The notes under the pieces were generated by a model, which saw only the letters and a program-made list of their open reading frames with translations, searched no databases and was not told the DNA's origin. From the NCBI GenBank assembly GCA_002358575.1, contig DEPD01000092.1, forward strand, positions 1-31,521: 31,521 bases of DNA. Direction: 5' to 3'. Within the stretch, counting starts at the first letter, position 1. Every line of letters starts with the position of its first letter. Shown here piece by piece: positions 6,889 through 15,626 of this stretch. Made by a program: the position numbers and the translations under genes. The stretch is from Lachnospiraceae bacterium UBA3401 (lineage in GTDB: Bacteria; Bacillota; Clostridia; Lachnospirales; Lachnospiraceae).

Positions 6889-9800
6889 ATGAAAACAGAA
6901 GTGCTTTTCAATGATGGCTGGGAATTTACAAAACAAAAGTTGGATACTAGCTTGGAGGATGTCTGCACAAATAAGGATTGTTTTGTTCCGGTGGGACTTC
7001 CACATGATTGGCTGATTGAGCAGACAAATGACCTATACGAAAATAGTACTGGATGGTATCGAAAGAATTTTCTGTGGAACAAGACGGATGGAGAATTAGT
7101 TAGTTTATGTTTTGACGGAGTTTATATGGATTGCCAGATATATGTAAATAGAAGGCTGGCAAAAGAGTGGAAATATGGTTATTCTGCCTTTGAAGTTGCG
7201 ATGACTCCTTATCTCCAAAATGGCAACAATGAAATTATAGTGTGTGTTCGTCATCAGTCCCCTAATAGTCGCTGGTACAGCGGCGCGGGGATTTACAGAG
7301 ATGTCAGGCTTAGAAGCGTCTGGGAGACACATATTCCGAAAAATGGTATTTATGTGACAGCGATAAAAAAGCAGAAAGATATGTGGTCGTTAGAGATAGA
7401 TACGGAGGTGATTTGCAAGGAGGAGACAACACTTGTTTATACGCTGTTTGACGAAGAGGAGTGTGTGGTTTGGGATAGCAGAGAGTTTCTTAATTCCCAG
7501 CGGGATATAATAGTACATACAGTTAAAACTTTGGTTTCTAACCCGCAATTGTGGGATATTTGTGCACCAAAACGATATTGTCTAAAAGTTGGTCTTTGGA
7601 GAGAAGAGATGCTCTTACAAGAAGAGGCAGTCTGGTTTGGATTTCGCGAGACGACGTTTGACGCAAATAAAGGATTTTCTTTAAATGGAAGACATGTGAA
7701 ACTGAAAGGTGTCTGTGAGCATCATGATTTGGGGTGTCTTGGCGCAGCGTATAATAGAACTGCAATGCACCGCAAATTTGTGATGCTTCAGAAAATGGGA
7801 GTCAACGCAGTACGCCTGTCTCATAATATGCCTGCCGCTGATTTGATGGATCTTGCAGACGAGATGGGGATGTTGATTGTCTCTGAGGCGTTTGATATGT
7901 GGGAGCGCACAAAGACAGATTACGATTATGGGCGCTTTTTTAAGAACTGGTATCAAAAAGATGTGGCGAGTTGGATTCGGCGTGATAGGAATCACCCTAG
8001 CGTAATTATGTGGAGTGTTGGAAATGAAATTTACGATACGCACGTGGATGAGGGTGGGCAGCAGATTGCACGTGCATTGCTTTTGGAAGTGAGAAAGCAC
8101 GATCCCAAAAATCATGCGCCTGTGACAATTGGATCCAATTATATGCCGTGGGAGAACGCGCAAAAATGTGCAGATATTATAGAGACAGTGGGATATAATT
8201 ATGCGGAGAATTATTATAATCCGCATCATAAAATACACCCAGATTGGGTGATTTACGGCAGTGAGACATCCTCCACAGTACAGAGCAGAGGGGTGTACCA
8301 CTTTCCATACAGAAGGTCAGTGCTTGCGGAGGAGGATTTACAGTGTTCGGCACTTGGAAATTCGACGACGAGCTGGGGCGCAAAATCCTCTGAGAGCTGT
8401 ATTATTGCGGAGCGCGACTGTGATTTTTCATGCGGTCAATTTTTGTGGAGTGGGTTTGACTATATTGGGGAGCCAACACCATACCACACAAAAAATTCTT
8501 ATTTTGGACAGATTGATACGGCTGGATTTCCAAAGGATTCTTATTATATATATCAGGCGGAATGGACAGACGTTAAGACAGTGCCAATGGTACATGTATT
8601 TCCTTATTGGGATTTTAACGATGGGCAGGAGGTTGATGTTCGAGTATGTTCCAACGCGCCGGAGGTTGAGCTGTTTGTGAATGGAGAGAGTCAAGGAAAA
8701 TATCAGATTGACCATCAAAAAGGACAACAACTCACTGGTAATTGGATTGTTCCATACCATGCGGGAATGATTGAAGCGGTAGCTTATGACGAACAGGGTA
8801 AAGTGCTTGCAAGAGAGGTTCGCCATTCCTTTAAAGAAGCCGCAAAATTATGTCTCAAGCCAGATAAACATGAGATTTTGGCAGATGGGCGAGACTTGAT
8901 ATTTGTGGAGATTACAGCGGAGGACATGGATGGATATCCAGTGGAAAACGCGAATAACCGCGTACAAGTACATGTGAGCGGCGCTGGGCGTCTAATTGGC
9001 ATGGATAATGGAGACAGCACAGATTATGACGCTTACAAGGGCAACAGCAAACGCCTGTTTAATGGAAAGCTGCTGGCTGTGATTGCAGCAAATAGAGAAG
9101 CGGGAGAACTAATTATGACTGCTGTTTCACAAGGAATGCCAGAGACACAACTTGTACTTTGCACGAAGGCATGTGAGGCTGAGGAGGGTGTCAGTTTTGC
9201 TGCGTATAGTTTTAATCAAAAAGAGCAGCCACAGCTACAAAAAGAGGAAATTTTTGTCCGCAAAATAGAGCTTTCATGCGAGACAGGAACACGGCTGGAC
9301 GCAGTGAATCCAAGTGCTGTAGTGCGCGCTACAATATGTCCTAAAAATGCATCAGATAAAAATTTAATTTTTGCACTGGTGGACGAGGCGGGAATTTTTT
9401 CCAATTTGGCTGTACTAGAGACTGATGGAAATTGCGCACGGATTACAGCGAAAGCGGACGGTGCCTTTTGGTTGCGTTGTATGTCTAAGTGTGGACAGGA
9501 GCATGTGGAAATTATTTCACAATTAGGCTTTACTGTGACAGGACTTGGAACTGCATATATAGACCCTTATGAATTTGTCTGTGGTGGGCAGTATCAATAT
9601 AGCAAGGGCGATGTGGGAAACGGAAATGAGAAAGGGGTCTCTGCGTCAAGAGATGGAGAAACGCAAGTTGGCTATAGAAATCTGGATTTTGGTAGTTTTG
9701 GCTCCGATGAAATTACAGTGCCAATCTTTACCCTTTCGGACGAACCATATCCAATTCAAATCTGGGAAGGAATGCCCGAGGAAGAAGGGAGCACACTTGT

Positions 9801-10320
9801 GGCGGATGTAGTGTATCAGAAACCTTCCATATGGAATGTTTATCAGCCAGAGACATGGAAACTGAATAGACGATTGACAGGTATCACAAGTCTGTGTTTT
9901 GTATTGCACCAGAAAGTACATATCAAAGGTTTTTCTTTTTCCAGAAAAAATAAAGCATTTGAGAGGCTTTTGGCTTGCGAGTGTGACCATGTGTATGGAG
10001 ATCGGTTTACTGTGACAAATACTGGTATTGACGGGATTGGCAACAATGTGACAGTGGAGTTTGAAAAGATGGACTTTGGGGAGACAGGAATTTGTGGAAT
10101 AAAAATATGTGGAAGAACGCCTCTTGCGTGCCAAGCTGTCCATATTCGATTTCTGACACCAGAAGGAGAGCGCAGACAGTTGGTGGAATTTTTACACACA
10201 GAAGAAATGAATGAGATGGAATTTTCGCTTGAGTGTGTGACAGGAATACAAGATGTGGCGTTTGTATTCCTGCCAGGAAGTCAGTTTGATTTCCAGTGGT
10301 TTCAGTTTGTGAAGTCCTGA
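6889..10320 (+). CDS. Glycoside hydrolase family 2 enzyme (beta-galactosidase/beta-glucuronidase type) with C-terminal carbohydrate-binding-like domains
   Basis: A 1143-residue retaining exo-glycosidase. There is no signal peptide, so it works inside the cell on imported oligosaccharides. The order is a GH2 sugar-binding jelly roll (about 1-170), an Ig-like sandwich, and a TIM barrel with acid/base Glu380 in WSVGNEI and nucleophile Glu459 in YGSETSS. A DUF4982-type domain follows (about 575-640), then an Ig-like region. Two CBM6-like beta sandwiches lie in the last 300 residues, ending FDFQWFQF. A GTG at 6871 is in frame, but GGGGGAT seven bases before the ATG at 6889 marks the real start. 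It probably forms an operon with the upstream reductase. Sequence does not separate galactosidase from glucuronidase activity; the uronate gene next door mildly favours a uronide-containing substrate. Confidence 0.93.
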   Translation: MKTEVLFNDGWEFTKQKLDTSLEDVCTNKDCFVPVGLPHDWLIEQTNDLYENSTGWYRKNFLWNKTDGELVSLCFDGVYMDCQIYVNRRLAKEWKYGYSAFEVAMTPYLQNGNNEIIVCVRHQSPNSRWYSGAGIYRDVRLRSVWETHIPKNGIYVTAIKKQKDMWSLEIDTEVICKEETTLVYTLFDEEECVVWDSREFLNSQRDIIVHTVKTLVSNPQLWDICAPKRYCLKVGLWREEMLLQEEAVWFGFRETTFDANKGFSLNGRHVKLKGVCEHHDLGCLGAAYNRTAMHRKFVMLQKMGVNAVRLSHNMPAADLMDLADEMGMLIVSEAFDMWERTKTDYDYGRFFKNWYQKDVASWIRRDRNHPSVIMWSVGNEIYDTHVDEGGQQIARALLLEVRKHDPKNHAPVTIGSNYMPWENAQKCADIIETVGYNYAENYYNPHHKIHPDWVIYGSETSSTVQSRGVYHFPYRRSVLAEEDLQCSALGNSTTSWGAKSSESCIIAERDCDFSCGQFLWSGFDYIGEPTPYHTKNSYFGQIDTAGFPKDSYYIYQAEWTDVKTVPMVHVFPYWDFNDGQEVDVRVCSNAPEVELFVNGESQGKYQIDHQKGQQLTGNWIVPYHAGMIEAVAYDEQGKVLAREVRHSFKEAAKLCLKPDKHEILADGRDLIFVEITAEDMDGYPVENANNRVQVHVSGAGRLIGMDNGDSTDYDAYKGNSKRLFNGKLLAVIAANREAGELIMTAVSQGMPETQLVLCTKACEAEEGVSFAAYSFNQKEQPQLQKEEIFVRKIELSCETGTRLDAVNPSAVVRATICPKNASDKNLIFALVDEAGIFSNLAVLETDGNCARITAKADGAFWLRCMSKCGQEHVEIISQLGFTVTGLGTAYIDPYEFVCGGQYQYSKGDVGNGNEKGVSASRDGETQVGYRNLDFGSFGSDEITVPIFTLSDEPYPIQIWEGMPEEEGSTLVADVVYQKPSIWNVYQPETWKLNRRLTGITSLCFVLHQKVHIKGFSFSRKNKAFERLLACECDHVYGDRFTVTNTGIDGIGNNVTVEFEKMDFGETGICGIKICGRTPLACQAVHIRFLTPEGERRQLVEFLHTEEMNEMEFSLECVTGIQDVAFVFLPGSQFDFQWFQFVKS

Positions 10321-10431
10321 GCTTTGTATGCTAAACTCTCAAAGGTTACTATGAACGCCTTCCATGCCGTGAATAATAACGAGATTTTCCAGAAAAATAA
10401 ATCAAAACTGGGTTATTAATTGACAATTGAA

Positions 10432-10460
10432 TTGAAATAAAATTAAAAGTGTAGTATTAT
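10432..10460 (+). promoter_or_regulatory. Sigma-A promoter of the GH3 gene
   Basis: TTGAAA (10432-10437), 17 bases, TATTAT (10455-10460). An alternative TTGACA lies at 10420 but has no good -10 at normal spacing. The predicted start point is near 10467, right at the base of a strong hairpin. Confidence 0.55.
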
Positions 10461-10463
10461 TTG

Positions 10464-10492
10464 GGAAGGAACTGCCAAAAGGCGTTCCTTCC
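10464..10492 (+). promoter_or_regulatory. Strong hairpin at the predicted 5' end of the GH3 transcript
   Basis: GGAAGGAAC, a bulged T and GCC pair with GGC and GTTCCTTCC around an AAAA loop: 12 base pairs with a single bulge. It is followed by TTCATT and then A-rich sequence, not a T run, so it is a poor terminator. Its position at about the first transcribed base suits a 5' mRNA-stabilising hairpin or an operator. Confidence 0.5.
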
Positions 10493-10536
10493 TTCATTAA
10501 AAAATGTAAAAAGATACACAAGAGGGAGATGAAGCA

Positions 10537-12645
10537 ATGAATAGAGAAGAGGCAAGAAAGCGTGCGGAGGATTTAGTTTCTCAAATGACTTTAGAAGAAA
10601 AGGCATCACAATTGCGGTATAATGCACCTGCAATTTCCCGCTTGGGGATACCTGCCTATAATTGGTGGAATGAGGCGCTCCATGGTGTCGCGAGAGCTGG
10701 TCAAGCAACGGTGTTTCCACAGGCAATTGGATTGGGGGCAACATTTGATGAGCAGCTTATACATGATGTTGCGGATGTCATTGCTGAGGAGGGGCGTGCA
10801 AAGTATAATGCATATGTGTCACAGAATGATAGGGATATTTATAAAGGACTGACTTTCTGGGCACCCAATGTCAATATTTTCCGCGATCCTAGATGGGGAA
10901 GGGGGCACGAGACTTACGGTGAAGACCCTTGGCTAACATCCAGAATGGGTGTGAATTTTGTGCAGGGATTGCAGGGAGATGGACCTGTTATGAAAGCTGC
11001 CGCGTGCGCAAAACATTTTGCTGTACATTCAGGACCAGAGGCGATACGCCATGAGTTTGATGCTGAGGCAACGCCAAAGGATATGGAGGAAACGTATCTG
11101 CCTGCGTTTGAAGCACTGGTGAAGGAAGCTGGTGTGGAAGCGGTGATGGGAGCGTACAACCGCACAAATGGTGAACCTTGCTGCGGAAGTAAGACTTTGA
11201 TACAAGATATTCTTCGGGAAAAATGGGGTTTTGAGGGGCACTTTGTATCGGATTGCTGGGCAATTAAAGATTTTCATGTCAATCATAAAGTGACAAGCAC
11301 GGCGCCAGAATCTGCGGCACTGGCGTTAAATGCAGGATGTGATGTGAACTGTGGTGTTACTTATCTTCATCTTTTGACAGCATACCAACAGGGACTTGTC
11401 ACGGAGGAAGCAATTACACAGGCGGCTGTTCGACTTTTTACAGCGCGTTATATGCTTGGGTTGTTTGATGAGAACGAATTTGATCGGATTCCATATGAGT
11501 GTGTGGAGTGCAAAGAACATCTCGCTTTATCGCAGAAGGCTGCGGAGGAAAGCTTTGTACTGCTTAAGAACGACGGTATTCTTCCATTAAAGAAGGAGAC
11601 AATTCATACAATTGGTGTGATTGGTCCCAACGCGGACAGTCGTGCAGCACTAATTGGAAATTATCATGGAACAGCGACAGAGTATGTCACGATTTTAGAT
11701 GGTGTGCGCCAGTATGTAGGAGACAGTGTTAGGATTTTATATTCTGTAGGTGCAGAACTGTATCGAGATAAGACGGAAGAACTTGGATATCAGTATGACA
11801 GGATTTCCGAGGCAAAGATTGTCGCACAACATAGTGATGTGGTGATTTTGTGTGTAGGATTAGACGAGACTCTTGAAGGAGAAGAGGGAGATGCAGGAAA
11901 CAGCTACGCTTCTGGAGACAAGACATCGCTGCAACTGCCAGATTCCCAGATTGCATTGATGGAGGCAGTTGCGCAATGTGGTAAGCCAGTCGTATTATGT
12001 CTGTGTGCAGGAAGTGATATCGATATGAGTTACGCGAGTGAGCACTTTAACGCAGTTATACAACTCTGGTATCCTGGTGCACAAGGCGGCAGAGCAGCAG
12101 CGCGAATGCTTTTTGGCGAAGTGTCTGCTTTTGGCAAACTTCCAGTCACATTCTATAATACTTTGGAAGAACTGCCAGAATTTACGGATTATTCTATGAA
12201 GGGCAGAACTTACCGTTACATGGAGAATGAAGCGCAGTATCCGTTTGGGTACGGATTAAATTACGGGAATACTGTTCTGAAAGAAGCAGTTTATCAAAAT
12301 AGCACAATCACTGCGATTGTGGAGAATCAGGGAACTGTTGACACGGACGAAGTAGTGCAAGTATACATTAAATCTGAGACATCAAGCGATGCGTCACGCA
12401 ACCCTGAACTGTGTGCATTCAAAAGGATTTTTGTCAAGGCAGGAGAGACATTCACAACAGAACTTCCAATAGTGTCCCATGCATTTACAGTGGTCAATGA
12501 ACATGGGGAGCGGTACATACCAGAAGGAAAGTTCCAATTGTATGTAGGCTTTGGACAGCCAGACGCGCGAACAGAAGCGCTGACAGGAAAGAAATCGATA
12601 GTGGTTACAGCAGTTCCAACGATTTCAAGTGAGACTGTTCGTTAA
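10537..12645 (+). CDS. Glycoside hydrolase family 3 enzyme, probable beta-xylosidase
   Basis: Predicted intracellular exo-beta-xylosidase (possibly with arabinofuranosidase side activity) releasing xylose from xylo-oligosaccharides. The 702 residues follow the GH3 order. The N-terminal barrel includes WWNEALHGVARAG, FWAPNVNIFRDPRWGRGHET and KHFAVHSGPE, with the nucleophile Asp239 in FVSDCWAI. Then come the alpha/beta sandwich (about 330-560) and a C-terminal fibronectin-III-like domain. The motif set NWWNEALHG and RDPRWGRGHETYGEDP is typical of the xylosidase branch rather than of beta-glucosidases. There is no signal peptide. AGAGGGAGATGAAGCA precedes the ATG. It has its own promoter and leader hairpin after a 216-base gap, so it can be expressed apart from the GH2 gene. 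Confidence 0.93.
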   Translation: MNREEARKRAEDLVSQMTLEEKASQLRYNAPAISRLGIPAYNWWNEALHGVARAGQATVFPQAIGLGATFDEQLIHDVADVIAEEGRAKYNAYVSQNDRDIYKGLTFWAPNVNIFRDPRWGRGHETYGEDPWLTSRMGVNFVQGLQGDGPVMKAAACAKHFAVHSGPEAIRHEFDAEATPKDMEETYLPAFEALVKEAGVEAVMGAYNRTNGEPCCGSKTLIQDILREKWGFEGHFVSDCWAIKDFHVNHKVTSTAPESAALALNAGCDVNCGVTYLHLLTAYQQGLVTEEAITQAAVRLFTARYMLGLFDENEFDRIPYECVECKEHLALSQKAAEESFVLLKNDGILPLKKETIHTIGVIGPNADSRAALIGNYHGTATEYVTILDGVRQYVGDSVRILYSVGAELYRDKTEELGYQYDRISEAKIVAQHSDVVILCVGLDETLEGEEGDAGNSYASGDKTSLQLPDSQIALMEAVAQCGKPVVLCLCAGSDIDMSYASEHFNAVIQLWYPGAQGGRAAARMLFGEVSAFGKLPVTFYNTLEELPEFTDYSMKGRTYRYMENEAQYPFGYGLNYGNTVLKEAVYQNSTITAIVENQGTVDTDEVVQVYIKSETSSDASRNPELCAFKRIFVKAGETFTTELPIVSHAFTVVNEHGERYIPEGKFQLYVGFGQPDARTEALTGKKSIVVTAVPTISSETVR

Positions 12646-12674
12646 TTGACCAATTGCATAAAATGTGATATTCT
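12646..12674 (+). promoter_or_regulatory. Sigma-A promoter of the lipoprotein hydrolase gene
   Basis: TTGACC (12646-12651), 17 bases, TATTCT (12669-12674), starting directly after the GH3 stop codon. Spacing is ideal and five of six -35 bases match consensus. Confidence 0.55.
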
Positions 12675-12703
12675 ATAAACAAAAGTAAAGGAGGAAGCAC
12701 TTT

Positions 12704-14119
12704 ATGCAATATAAAAGAAGCAAAATAATATTGGCGGCTATCATGACAACAACAATTTGTTTGTTGACATCTTGTTCTATGGCAAAGACAGCTGGTAATA
12801 TTGCATCAGAAAAACAAAGTTTTGCGGAGGCACATGACGCTTTTACGACAACGCTTGCAAAGGAGGACAATGATGACGAGGAGATTCCGACGCCTCCTGA
12901 AGGACTTTTTGATCTGGTGAAATATCCTTCTAAGGTGGGGGATTTGGCAGCGTATGTGTCCAGCGATCCAGGTGATGGGCAGAAGCACCCAATGATAATC
13001 TGGGTGGTAGGAGGCTGGGGAAATGGCATTGACGATTTTCCGTGGTGTTATCCAGAGTGGGATAATGACCAGACTGGATCGGCTTTCTGGCAGGCGGGCG
13101 TGCTGACAATGTATCCGTCATTTCGCGGAGGATGCGGAAATCCTGGCAATTATGAGACTCTTTTTGGCGAGGTGGATGATATTGCGTCAGCGTATGACTA
13201 TGCGGCGTCTCTTCCCTATGTAGACCCTGACCGTATCTATCTAGGAGGACATAGTACTGGCGGCACACGTGCTTTATTGGCTTCAGAGTACACAGACAAG
13301 TTCCGTGCTGTTTTTGCATTTGGGGCAGTAGATAAGATTGAGTACCACAATAACAGTCAGTTTACATTTGATACCGACAACAAAGAAGAGTATAAGATGC
13401 GCTCACCAATCTATTGGTTGGATAACGTGAAGTCACCAACTTTTTTAATAGAAGGCAGTGATGGAAATTCTGTAAATTTAAAGAATATTGAACGCGCCTC
13501 GAAGAATGACAATATTCACTGTTATGTCATTGAGGGACAGGATCACTTTTCTGTACTCGCACCGCTCACAAGAGTTGTGGCACAAAAAATTGTTGCAGAT
13601 ACTGGGACAGCTCCGAATATTACCATTACACAGGAGGAGCTTGACTCTGCTATGAAACAGGATCCAGAGATTCCAATGCCTGTGATGGAACAGCATACAA
13701 TTGAGGCACTAGGAATGAATATTTCTTATCCATATCTGTGGGATTTGACAGAAGTCTCTGCGGAAAGTACTCTTTCGTTTATGTTAAACTCTCGGTATGA
13801 GGACAATAATATCTGGGACATGTCTGTGCTGTATATTGATGCATACACAGATGAAGAAGGTATCGACTTGCAGATGGTTAAAGAATTATATGCGCAAGGC
13901 GGTTATGATGTGAGCGATATAGAAGTCAATGGATTACCAGCAATGAAGGCAGTTGGACAGAGGGAAAATAACAATGGCAATGTATTTAATGACACGTCGA
14001 TTATGATGCAAAAGGGTGATGTTGTTGTCACATTTGAGTTTTTCATTCATGAGGATTTCGGTGATGATGCCAATCCGTTGTTTGATGCAATTATGAATAG
14101 TGTTTCATTTACACAGTAA
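12704..14119 (+). CDS. Lipoprotein with prolyl-oligopeptidase-type alpha/beta hydrolase domain, probable esterase
   Basis: A 471-residue exported lipoprotein. The N-terminus is basic (MQYKRSK), then hydrophobic, ending in the lipobox LLTSC, so Cys24 would be lipidated and the protein held on the outer face of the membrane. The hydrolase domain (about 65-300) shows nucleophile Ser in GGHSTGG, a candidate acid in EGSDGN and the histidine in GQDHFS. An oxyanion-side motif is seen at VVGGWGNG. A separate C-terminal domain of about 150 residues (from about 325) resembles small beta-rich lipoprotein domains. GGAGG lies nine bases before the ATG. Next to a xylosidase gene, deacetylation or deacylation of hemicellulose is a fair guess, but peptidase or other esterase activity is equally possible from sequence. 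Confidence 0.8.
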   Translation: MQYKRSKIILAAIMTTTICLLTSCSMAKTAGNIASEKQSFAEAHDAFTTTLAKEDNDDEEIPTPPEGLFDLVKYPSKVGDLAAYVSSDPGDGQKHPMIIWVVGGWGNGIDDFPWCYPEWDNDQTGSAFWQAGVLTMYPSFRGGCGNPGNYETLFGEVDDIASAYDYAASLPYVDPDRIYLGGHSTGGTRALLASEYTDKFRAVFAFGAVDKIEYHNNSQFTFDTDNKEEYKMRSPIYWLDNVKSPTFLIEGSDGNSVNLKNIERASKNDNIHCYVIEGQDHFSVLAPLTRVVAQKIVADTGTAPNITITQEELDSAMKQDPEIPMPVMEQHTIEALGMNISYPYLWDLTEVSAESTLSFMLNSRYEDNNIWDMSVLYIDAYTDEEGIDLQMVKELYAQGGYDVSDIEVNGLPAMKAVGQRENNNGNVFNDTSIMMQKGDVVVTFEFFIHEDFGDDANPLFDAIMNSVSFTQ

Positions 14120-14136
14120 ATTTTTTAAAATAAAAT
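14108..14136 (+). promoter_or_regulatory. Possible promoter of the MATE gene
   Basis: TTTACA (14108-14113), 17 bases, TAAAAT (14131-14136). It overlaps the end of the lipoprotein gene. If used, the long inverted repeat at 14166-14223 lies in the leader of the MATE mRNA. Confidence 0.35.
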
Positions 14137-14165
14137 TTATGCAGACCATATAAGAAACTAAAAAT

Positions 14166-14223
14166 GCCCTGTATTATTACAAGCCGCGACAAGACAACGG
14201 CCAATGACAGAATAATACAGGGC
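14166..14223 (+). terminator. Long inverted repeat: terminator of the lipoprotein gene or leader element of the MATE gene
   Basis: GCCCTGTATTATT (14166-14178) pairs perfectly with the 13 bases 14211-14223. Inside it GCCG (14183-14186) pairs with CGGC (14198-14201). It is followed by AGATTTTAATGTTTATTTT, a loose T-rich tail. It ends 42 bases before the MATE start. Both readings, terminator and attenuator-like leader, fit. Confidence 0.5.
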
Positions 14224-14264
14224 AGATTTTAATGTTTATTTTGGAAAGGGCAGAGAGGAGTCTT

Positions 14265-15626
14265 ATGAAAACAGACAATCGTCAGATTTCTAATCAGATT
14301 ACAGAGGGAGTAATCTGGAAGCAACTTCTTTTTTTCTTTTTTCCGATATTGTTCGGAACCTTTTTTCAGCAGCTTTACAACACTACAGACGCAGTGATTG
14401 TGGGGAAGTTTGTGGGTAAAGAAGCGCTGGCAGCAGTGGGCGGACCAGCAGCCACCTTAATTAATTTGTTGATTGGATTTTTTACGGGGCTTTCTTCTGG
14501 TGCGACGGTGATTATCGCACAGTATTATGGTGCGAAGAAAGAGGAGGATGTCAAAAAGACCGTTCACACTGCTATGGCGCTCTCCATTGCGGGCGGCGCA
14601 GCAATTATGGTGTTGGGGATTCTTTTTTCAAAGGCAGCGCTTGAGGCGATGAATACGCCCGACGAGATTCTCTCATTGTCAGTATTGTATATGCGCGTTT
14701 ATTTTCTAGGCGTTATTCCCTCGCTTATCTACAACATGGGTTCGGGAATTCTGAGAGCGGTGGGGGATTCTAAGCGTCCGCTTTACTTTTTAATTTTGTC
14801 CTGTATTGTAAATATTATACTGGATATTCTGTTTGTGACAGTGCTGAAAATGGGAGTGGTTGGCGTGGCTGTGGCAACCGCGCTATCACAGGTTATCAGC
14901 GCATTGATGGTTATTGTGACATTGATGCGAACGGAGGATTCCTATCAACTTTTTCTAAAGGAAATTCGATTTTCACCGGTGCTTTTGCACAATATTGTCC
15001 GCATTGGTCTGCCGGCGGGGATTCAGTCAACGATGTATTCCGCTTCCAATCTGATTATTCAGTCGAGCATCAATGCATTTGGCACGGATACAATTGCTGC
15101 ATGGACGGCATATGGCAAAGTGGATGGCATTTTCTGGATGATTATGGGAGCTTATGGTGTATCAATTACAACCTTTGCGGGACAAAATTTTGGCGCAGGT
15201 AAATATGACCGTATTAAGAAAAGTGTGCGTATCTGTTTGGGTATGGCGGCGCTGACAAGTGTACTTTTGAGTGTTATTGTGCTTGCAGGCGGGCGTGTTT
15301 TCTTTGGCCTGTTTACAGATGATCCCGGTGTCGTCTCAATAGGACTGGGTATGATGCGCGTGATTTCTCCCAGTTATATCACCTATATTTGTATTGAGAT
15401 TCTCGGTGGCACAACACGCGGTTGTGGCGATGCCATTCTGCCAATGCTAATGACCTGTGTTGGTATTTGCGTGCTGCGTGTCATTTGGATATTGGCAGTG
15501 GTTCCGCTGCGCCCAGAAGTTTCCACAGTCGCATTTAGCTATCCGCTTACTTGGTCGGTGACATCAGTGTTATTTATTGTTTATTACCTGAAAGGTGGCT
15601 GGCTAAAACGTTGTCGTGGACTATAA
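14265..15626 (+). CDS. MATE family efflux transporter
   Basis: A 453-residue integral membrane antiporter of the multidrug and toxic compound extrusion family, which exports cationic or metabolite-like compounds using an ion gradient. It shows the typical opening (WKQLLFFFFPILFGTFFQQL, then YNTTDAVIVGKFVGKEALAA). Twelve hydrophobic segments follow in two related halves; the second half starts near LLHNIVRIGLPAGIQS, with AGQNFGAGKYDRIKKS after its second helix. An in-frame ATG exists at 14232, but AGAGGAG four bases before the ATG at 14265 decides the start. It is preceded by a long inverted repeat and converges with the next gene, overlapping it by six bases. The substrate is unknown. Confidence 0.96.
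   Translation: MKTDNRQISNQITEGVIWKQLLFFFFPILFGTFFQQLYNTTDAVIVGKFVGKEALAAVGGPAATLINLLIGFFTGLSSGATVIIAQYYGAKKEEDVKKTVHTAMALSIAGGAAIMVLGILFSKAALEAMNTPDEILSLSVLYMRVYFLGVIPSLIYNMGSGILRAVGDSKRPLYFLILSCIVNIILDILFVTVLKMGVVGVAVATALSQVISALMVIVTLMRTEDSYQLFLKEIRFSPVLLHNIVRIGLPAGIQSTMYSASNLIIQSSINAFGTDTIAAWTAYGKVDGIFWMIMGAYGVSITTFAGQNFGAGKYDRIKKSVRICLGMAALTSVLLSVIVLAGGRVFFGLFTDDPGVVSIGLGMMRVISPSYITYICIEILGGTTRGCGDAILPMLMTCVGICVLRVIWILAVVPLRPEVSTVAFSYPLTWSVTSVLFIVYYLKGGWLKRCRGL

Noticed and set aside
7681..8301. Open frame of about 200 codons on the minus strand inside the GH2 gene
   Set aside because: It lies opposite the catalytic core of GH2, has no recognisable motif and no ribosome site.
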